NCBI GenBank assembly: GCA_027658995.1 | Contig: JAQDQK010000015.1 | Coordinates: 1 to 64,000 of the forward strand | DNA from: Propionibacteriaceae bacterium AM104-82 | Lineage (GTDB): Bacteria; Actinomycetota; Actinomycetes; Propionibacteriales; Propionibacteriaceae | Length of the DNA: 64,000 nt | Reading direction: 5' to 3' | In this document: positions 59,453 through 64,000 of the stretch, piece by piece | Layout of the letters: every line of letters begins with the position of its first letter | Numbering within the stretch: the first letter of the stretch is position 1 | The notes under the pieces: generated by a model | The model's input: only the letters and a program-made list of their open reading frames with translations | Database searches by the model: none | What the model was told of the DNA's origin: nothing | Translations under genes and position numbers: made by a program

Positions 59453-62038
59453 ATGAGCACCCGCTCCGGGGTCTCGCGGATCCTCCGCGACGACCAGAAC
59501 CGCACCACCGTCATCCTGGTCACGGCCATCATCGTCGCGACCGTCGTCCTCGGCCTCCTCTTCCCCGGCTTCCTCAGCCCGTTCAACCTGTCGAACATCG
59601 CCGTCCAGACGGCCGTTATCTCGCTGATCGCCTTCGGCATGACCGGCGTCATCATCGTGCGAGGCATCGACCTGTCCGTCGGCTCCTCGCTGGCCCTCGC
59701 CTCCGTCGTCGGCGCGAGCGTGCTGACGGCGACCTCGAACGTCGCGCTGACCGTGATCGCGATCCTCGCGACCGCCATCGCCGTTGCCGCGTTCAACGGC
59801 TTCCTGATCTCCGTGCTGCGGGTCAACGCCTTCATGGCGACGCTCGGCATGTTCGCGCTCGCGCGGGGCGCCGCCATCAGCATCTCGGGCGGCAACGCAG
59901 TGCCCGTGACCGACCCGGCGCTGCTGTTCCTGGGCCGCGAGTCGATCCTGGGGATCCCCGTCTCGGTGCTCGTCACCCTCGTCGTGCTCGTCGCCTTCTG
60001 GTTCCTGCTGCGCCGCACGCTGCTCGGCCGCTGGTTCTTCGCCGTCGGCGGCAATGAGAACGCCGCGGTCGCCTCCGGCGTGCCGACGAAGACCGTCACG
60101 CTGCTCGCCTTCGTGCTTGTCGGCGTCGTCGTCGGCCTCGGCGCGCTGCTGACCATCGGTCGCACCGGCTCCGCGCAGCCGATGGCGGGCCTCGGGCTCG
60201 AGTTCTCCGCGATCACCGCCGCCGTCATCGGCGGGGCGAGCCTCGCGGGCGGACGCGGGTCGATGGTCTCGACGTTCCTCGGCTCGATCTTCGTCGGCCT
60301 GCTGTCCTCCGGCCTGTCCTTCGCGGGCGTCGACCAGTCGACGATCTACGTGAGCACCGGCCTGCTCACGGTGCTCGCCGTGATCGTCTCGCAGCGCGAG
60401 GTGCTGCGCGAGATCCGCGAGAACGCCCGCTTCATGGCCAACTCGCTGCGCTCCAGATCGTTCAGGAAACAGCACTCCACAGGCGGAGCTGAACGCCCGG
60501 TCCCCGGCAGGCTCGACGTCGTCGACGTCCGGAAGGTCTTCTCAGGAGTAGCCGCCCTCAAGGGGGTCAGCTTCGACCTGGTCCCGGGCGAGATCGTCGC
60601 CCTGATGGGCGAGAACGGCGCAGGCAAGTCGACGCTTGTCAAGGTGCTGGCGGGCAACCACCAGCCGACCACCGGCCACATCGCCATCGACGGCAGCCCC
60701 GTCACGCTCGCCGGACCCGAGGATGCCCGCAAGTTGGGCATCGCCGTGATCCACCAGCACTTCAGCCTGGTGCCGGAACTCGACGTCGCGCAGAACATGT
60801 TCCTCGGCCAGGAGTTGCGCCTCGGCAGGTTCGGACCGCTGCGCAGGCGCGCGATGCGCAAGGCGACGCAGGAACTCCTCGTCGAACTCGAGATGCCGTT
60901 CAACGCGAGCGACACCGTCAGTTCGCTGTCGGTCGGCCACCGCCAGATGATCGAGATCGTGCGCGCCGTCCGCGAGGACGCGTGGCTTGTCATCATGGAC
61001 GAGCCGACCTCCGCGCTGTCGTCGCGGGAACGCGACCACCTGTACGAGTTGATCGAGCGACTCAAGGCCAGGAACACCGCGATCCTCTACATCTCGCACA
61101 AGATGGACGAGATCTACCACCTCTGCTCCCGGGCGGTCGTGATGCGAGACGGCCTCGTCGTCGGCGCCCCGTCGCTCGACGACACCGACTCCGCGGCCCT
61201 GGTGTCGATGATGGTCGGACGCGAACTCGCCGAGATGTCCTACTCACCGACCGGCGAACCAGGCGCGCCGCTCGTCGTGATCGACTCCATCGCCGACGGC
61301 CGCAGGCTCAACGACGCGTCGCTGGTGGTGCGCTCCGGCGAGGTGGTCGGCCTCGTCGGCCTGATGGGCTCGGGTCGCACCGAACTGATCCAGGCCATCG
61401 CCGGCCTGAACAAGCCGACCGATGGCACCGTCCAGGTGTTCGACCGCCCCGTCGAGCGACGCTCGCTCAACGAGTTGTCCCTCGACGGCCTTGCCTACGT
61501 TCCCGAGGACCGTCACCACGACGGCATCTTCCCCGAGATGTCTGTCGCCGAGAACATGAGCCTGCTGTGGCTGCGCCGCAACGCCCGGATGGGGCTGCTC
61601 CCGCAGCGGGCGGAACGTGACCTGGTCGCCGAGATGAAGTCGCGGCTCTCCGTGCGCCCCGACGACCCGGCGATCCGGATCAAGAACCTCTCCGGAGGCA
61701 ACCAGCAGAAGGTCGTGCTCGGCAAGTGGCTCGCTCTCGACCCGAGGCTGATCCTGCTCGACGACCCGACGCGCGGCGTCGACGTCGGCGCCAAGGCGGA
61801 GATCCACGCGCTGATCGCCGACTTCACGGCCAAGGGCGCTGGCGTCGTGGTCACCTCCTCGGAGATCCCGGAGGTGCTCGCGCTCGCCGACCGCGTCATC
61901 GTGCTGCGCGACGGCGTCACCGTCGCCGAGCATCCCGGCGGCGTGACGGAGGAGCGGGTCATGCAGGACGCCTTCGGCGAAGAGGGCGAACGCCTGGTGG
62001 CAGAGGTCATCCAGGCCGACGAGAAGGAGTCGAAGTGA
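59453..62038 (+). CDS. Fused CUT2 permease and double ATPase
   Basis: An 861-residue fusion. Residues 1-330 form an RbsC-like permease with about nine segments and the CUT2 phrases I-D-L-S-V-G-S-S-L-A-L and V-I-G-G-A-S-L-A-G-G-R-G. A 30-residue basic linker leads to an RbsA-like double ATPase (355-861). The first ATPase half has Walker A G-E-N-G-A-G-K-S-T at 386-394 and I-M-D-E-P-T. The second has G-L-M-G-S-G-R-T-E, L-S-G-G-N-Q-Q-K and L-L-D-D-P-T-R-G-V-D, where the usual catalytic Glu is Asp. These parts are normally separate proteins. No frameshift is needed for the fusion. The second permease is the next gene, with a GTGA overlap. Confidence 0.9.
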   Translation: MSTRSGVSRILRDDQNRTTVILVTAIIVATVVLGLLFPGFLSPFNLSNIAVQTAVISLIAFGMTGVIIVRGIDLSVGSSLALASVVGASVLTATSNVALTVIAILATAIAVAAFNGFLISVLRVNAFMATLGMFALARGAAISISGGNAVPVTDPALLFLGRESILGIPVSVLVTLVVLVAFWFLLRRTLLGRWFFAVGGNENAAVASGVPTKTVTLLAFVLVGVVVGLGALLTIGRTGSAQPMAGLGLEFSAITAAVIGGASLAGGRGSMVSTFLGSIFVGLLSSGLSFAGVDQSTIYVSTGLLTVLAVIVSQREVLREIRENARFMANSLRSRSFRKQHSTGGAERPVPGRLDVVDVRKVFSGVAALKGVSFDLVPGEIVALMGENGAGKSTLVKVLAGNHQPTTGHIAIDGSPVTLAGPEDARKLGIAVIHQHFSLVPELDVAQNMFLGQELRLGRFGPLRRRAMRKATQELLVELEMPFNASDTVSSLSVGHRQMIEIVRAVREDAWLVIMDEPTSALSSRERDHLYELIERLKARNTAILYISHKMDEIYHLCSRAVVMRDGLVVGAPSLDDTDSAALVSMMVGRELAEMSYSPTGEPGAPLVVIDSIADGRRLNDASLVVRSGEVVGLVGLMGSGRTELIQAIAGLNKPTDGTVQVFDRPVERRSLNELSLDGLAYVPEDRHHDGIFPEMSVAENMSLLWLRRNARMGLLPQRAERDLVAEMKSRLSVRPDDPAIRIKNLSGGNQQKVVLGKWLALDPRLILLDDPTRGVDVGAKAEIHALIADFTAKGAGVVVTSSEIPEVLALADRVIVLRDGVTVAEHPGGVTEERVMQDAFGEEGERLVAEVIQADEKESK

Positions 62039-63033
62039 GTGCCGTTGCCGCCACCCGCGCGACGCCCGCCGCACCGGCCGGGGAGCGGGTCCGCGCCCTC
62101 GTCGTGCGGTTCGCGCCGCAACTGCTGCTGGTCCTGCTGCTGATCGGGGTGGCGCTGATCAACCCGGTCACCATCAGCCCCAACAACCTCGTCAACATCG
62201 CGCTCAACGCCGTGCCCATCGCGGTGCTCGGCCTCGGCGCGATGTGGATCCTGATCGCAGGCGGGCTCGACCTGTCGGCCGGCTTCGGGGTGGCCATGTG
62301 CGCCCTGGTGCTCGGCGGTGGCATCCAGCAGGGCCAGCCCTTGGCCGTCACCCTGCTGATGTGCATCGCGGCAGGACTCGCCCTCGGCCTCATCAACGGC
62401 CTGCTCGTCTCGGTGCTCTCAATGCCCCCGTTCATCGCGACGCTCGCGACCATGGCCGCCGTGCAGGGCATCGTGCTGCTGCTCGGCAAGCAGGGCACCG
62501 TGATCATCAACGACCCGGTGCTCTCCGGGCTCGGCACCGTGCGACCCCTCGGCATCCCGCTGCTGGTGATCGTCGCGGCGCTGATCGCGGTGGCCGTCGC
62601 GGCGCTGGCCCGCTGGTCCCGGTTCGGGCTCTACACCTACGGGATCGGGTCGAACAGGCAGGCGATGGCGGCCAGGGGCGCCCCGGTGATCAGCCAGACC
62701 CTGAAGGTCTACCTGTTCGGCGGACTGATGGTCGCGCTGACGGCCATCCTGCTCGTCGCCAAGGTGCAGATCGTCGACACCAACATCGCCAACACCAACC
62801 TGCTGCTCGACGCCTTCGCCGCGACCATCATCGGCGGCACCAGCCTCTTCGGGGGCAAGGGCAGCATCATCGGCACCATCACCGGCGCCGTCATCATCTC
62901 GCTGATCTCGACGAGCCTCGTCGTGCTCGGCGTCAGTGCGGAGAGCGTCAACTTCTTCAAGGGCGTCACCATCGTCGGCGCCGTGATGATCGACGCCGCC
63001 ATCCGCTTCCTCGACAAGCGCGAAAGCGCCTGA
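62035..63033 (+). CDS. Sugar ABC transporter permease, CUT2
   Basis: A 332-residue membrane protein with about nine hydrophobic segments, a second RbsC-type permease distinct from the one fused upstream. G-G-L-D-L-S-A-G-F-G-V and I-I-G-G-T-S-L-F-G-G-K-G are present. GTG at 62035 overlaps the fused gene's stop. Together they make a transporter with a heterodimeric channel. Confidence 0.9.
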   Translation: MSAVAATRATPAAPAGERVRALVVRFAPQLLLVLLLIGVALINPVTISPNNLVNIALNAVPIAVLGLGAMWILIAGGLDLSAGFGVAMCALVLGGGIQQGQPLAVTLLMCIAAGLALGLINGLLVSVLSMPPFIATLATMAAVQGIVLLLGKQGTVIINDPVLSGLGTVRPLGIPLLVIVAALIAVAVAALARWSRFGLYTYGIGSNRQAMAARGAPVISQTLKVYLFGGLMVALTAILLVAKVQIVDTNIANTNLLLDAFAATIIGGTSLFGGKGSIIGTITGAVIISLISTSLVVLGVSAESVNFFKGVTIVGAVMIDAAIRFLDKRESA

Positions 63034-63055
63034 GAACCCAACCGAAAGGAATCCC

Positions 63056-64000
63056 ATGTCCCTCAACATCGCAGTAGTCGGGGCCGGCTTCATGGGCGCG
63101 CTGCACGCGCGCACCGTCAAGGAGTCGCCCGCGGCGACCCTCGTCGGCGTCGTCGACCTGAACGAGTCGGTCGGCAGGCCTGTCGCGGAAGGCCTCGGCG
63201 TCGCCTATCTGCCGTCGGTCGCCGAGGCGCTCGCGGGCGGGACGGTCGACGCGTTCATCGTGGCGCTGCCGGACAAACTGCACGAGGCCGCCGCCGTCGA
63301 GATCCTGCGCGCGGGCAAGCCGGTGCTGCTTGAGAAGCCGATGGCCCACACCCTCGAGGTGGCGCGCCGGATCGCCGCGGCAGCCGAGGAGGGCGGCGCC
63401 CGGCTGATGGTCGGGCAGATCATGCGGTTCGACCCCCGGTACGCGGGCGCTGCCGCCGCCGTGCGGGACGGCAAGATCGGCGAACCGCTGCACTTCAAGG
63501 CGGGCCGGATCGCAAGCCGCGCCGTCGGGACCCGGATGAACGGCTCCTCGAGCGTGCTGTTCTACGTCGGCATCCACGACGTCGACGCCGTGCAGTGGAT
63601 CACCGGGCAGCCCATCACCCGCGTCTACTCGCGCGCGGTGCGCAAGCTGATGCCCTCGCTGGGTGTCGATTCTGAGGACGCCATCTTGTCGGTGGTCGAC
63701 CTCGCCAACGGCGGCGTCGGCGAACTGTTCAACGGGTGGACCCGCACCGAAGACACCCCGGTGCAGATCGACGGTCGCCTCGAACTGTTCGGCACCGACG
63801 GCATCGTCGAGATCGACGTGCGCGACCACGGCATGAAGATCTACGGCAAGGACGCGTTCGAACTGCCCGACGCGCTCCACTGGCCGGAGGTCAACGGGCT
63901 GATCGGCGGCGACCTTGCCGCGGAGGTCGCCCACTTCGTCGACGCCATCACCCACGACAAGCCCTTCGTCATCACCGTCGAGGAGGCGTTGCGCGACGTC
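63056..64000 (+). CDS. Gfo/Idh/MocA family oxidoreductase, 3' end outside window
   Basis: The frame is open from ATG 63056 to the last base, 315 residues without a stop. G-A-G-F-M-G-A-L-H-A-R is at 8-18 and L-L-E-K-P-M-A at 91-97. G-I-H-D-V-D-A-V-Q-W provides the active-site His/Asp. GAAAGGA precedes the start, 22 bases after the permease stop, so it belongs to the transporter operon. The imported compound is probably its substrate or leads to it. Confidence 0.88.
   Translation, partial: MSLNIAVVGAGFMGALHARTVKESPAATLVGVVDLNESVGRPVAEGLGVAYLPSVAEALAGGTVDAFIVALPDKLHEAAAVEILRAGKPVLLEKPMAHTLEVARRIAAAAEEGGARLMVGQIMRFDPRYAGAAAAVRDGKIGEPLHFKAGRIASRAVGTRMNGSSSVLFYVGIHDVDAVQWITGQPITRVYSRAVRKLMPSLGVDSEDAILSVVDLANGGVGELFNGWTRTEDTPVQIDGRLELFGTDGIVEIDVRDHGMKIYGKDAFELPDALHWPEVNGLIGGDLAAEVAHFVDAITHDKPFVITVEEALRDV

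Noticed and set aside
1..64000. tRNA, rRNA, CRISPR arrays, transposases, integrases, prophage
   Set aside because: I saw no CCA-ended cloverleaf, rRNA block, regular spaced repeat array or recombinase motif in any frame, though a covariance-model search could find a tRNA I missed.

Overview
The window is GC-rich, densely coded DNA with many ATGA/GTGA gene overlaps. It carries LacI, GntR, TetR and ROK regulators, CUT2-type sugar ABC transporters and an actinobacterial-type inositol cluster, and several genes look leaderless. This points to a Gram-positive actinobacterium, perhaps a member of the Propionibacteriaceae; the family is a guess from gene content. No rRNA, tRNA, CRISPR array, transposase or phage gene was seen.

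Layout. Positions 1-2547 hold a cut-off unknown gene and a PD-(D/E)XK-like protein. Positions 2680-6026 hold an ABC exporter pair divergent from a TetR regulator. Positions 6081-7732 hold a Fic protein and a HipB-like regulator, whose upstream region carries three evenly spaced HipB-type operators shared with a divergent pair (7880-9938) that matches the two halves of plant Tm-1. Positions 9945-16003 are housekeeping or unknown: a fatty-acid desaturase, a YdeI-like protein, a frameshifted P-loop kinase and a 1091-residue helical protein. Positions 16331-18239 carry an AbiE-like two-gene module. An NlpC/P60 hydrolase and a tandem 160-bp repeat follow. A three-gene Wadjet/Mks SMC-like operon (jetA-jetB-jetC, 19486-24985) comes next, with no jetD.

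Positions 25194-46688 are a carbohydrate island centred on myo-inositol catabolism. Going left are iolG, a transaldolase-like gene and a GntR regulator. Going right are iolC, an aldolase-like gene, iolB, iolD and an iolE/iolI-type gene. Further on are a LacI-MocA-isomerase operon, a CUT2 transporter and the iolA/mmsA dehydrogenase. A shared 18-bp element with core TGTRTGTACA lies before the transaldolase gene, between gntR and iolC, and over the -10 of iolA, so the GntR protein is probably the local IolR. Inositol would be imported, oxidised by IolG, dehydrated, hydrolysed by IolD, isomerised by IolB, phosphorylated by IolC, split by the aldolase, and the semialdehyde converted to an acyl-CoA by IolA. 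A potassium-channel-like protein, a beta-propeller membrane protein and a DUF4132-like protein sit inside the island.

Positions 46758-50273 hold an ABC-2 exporter divergent from a LiaRS/DesKR-type two-component pair. Positions 50724-52218 hold lgt and a DCC-family gene, with a cluster of DnaA-box matches inside the coding sequence. Positions 52215-64000 are a second sugar island: a LacI regulator, two MocA oxidoreductases, a ROK regulator, xylose isomerase, and a CUT2 transporter in which permease and double ATPase are fused into one protein. It ends in a MocA gene cut by the window edge.
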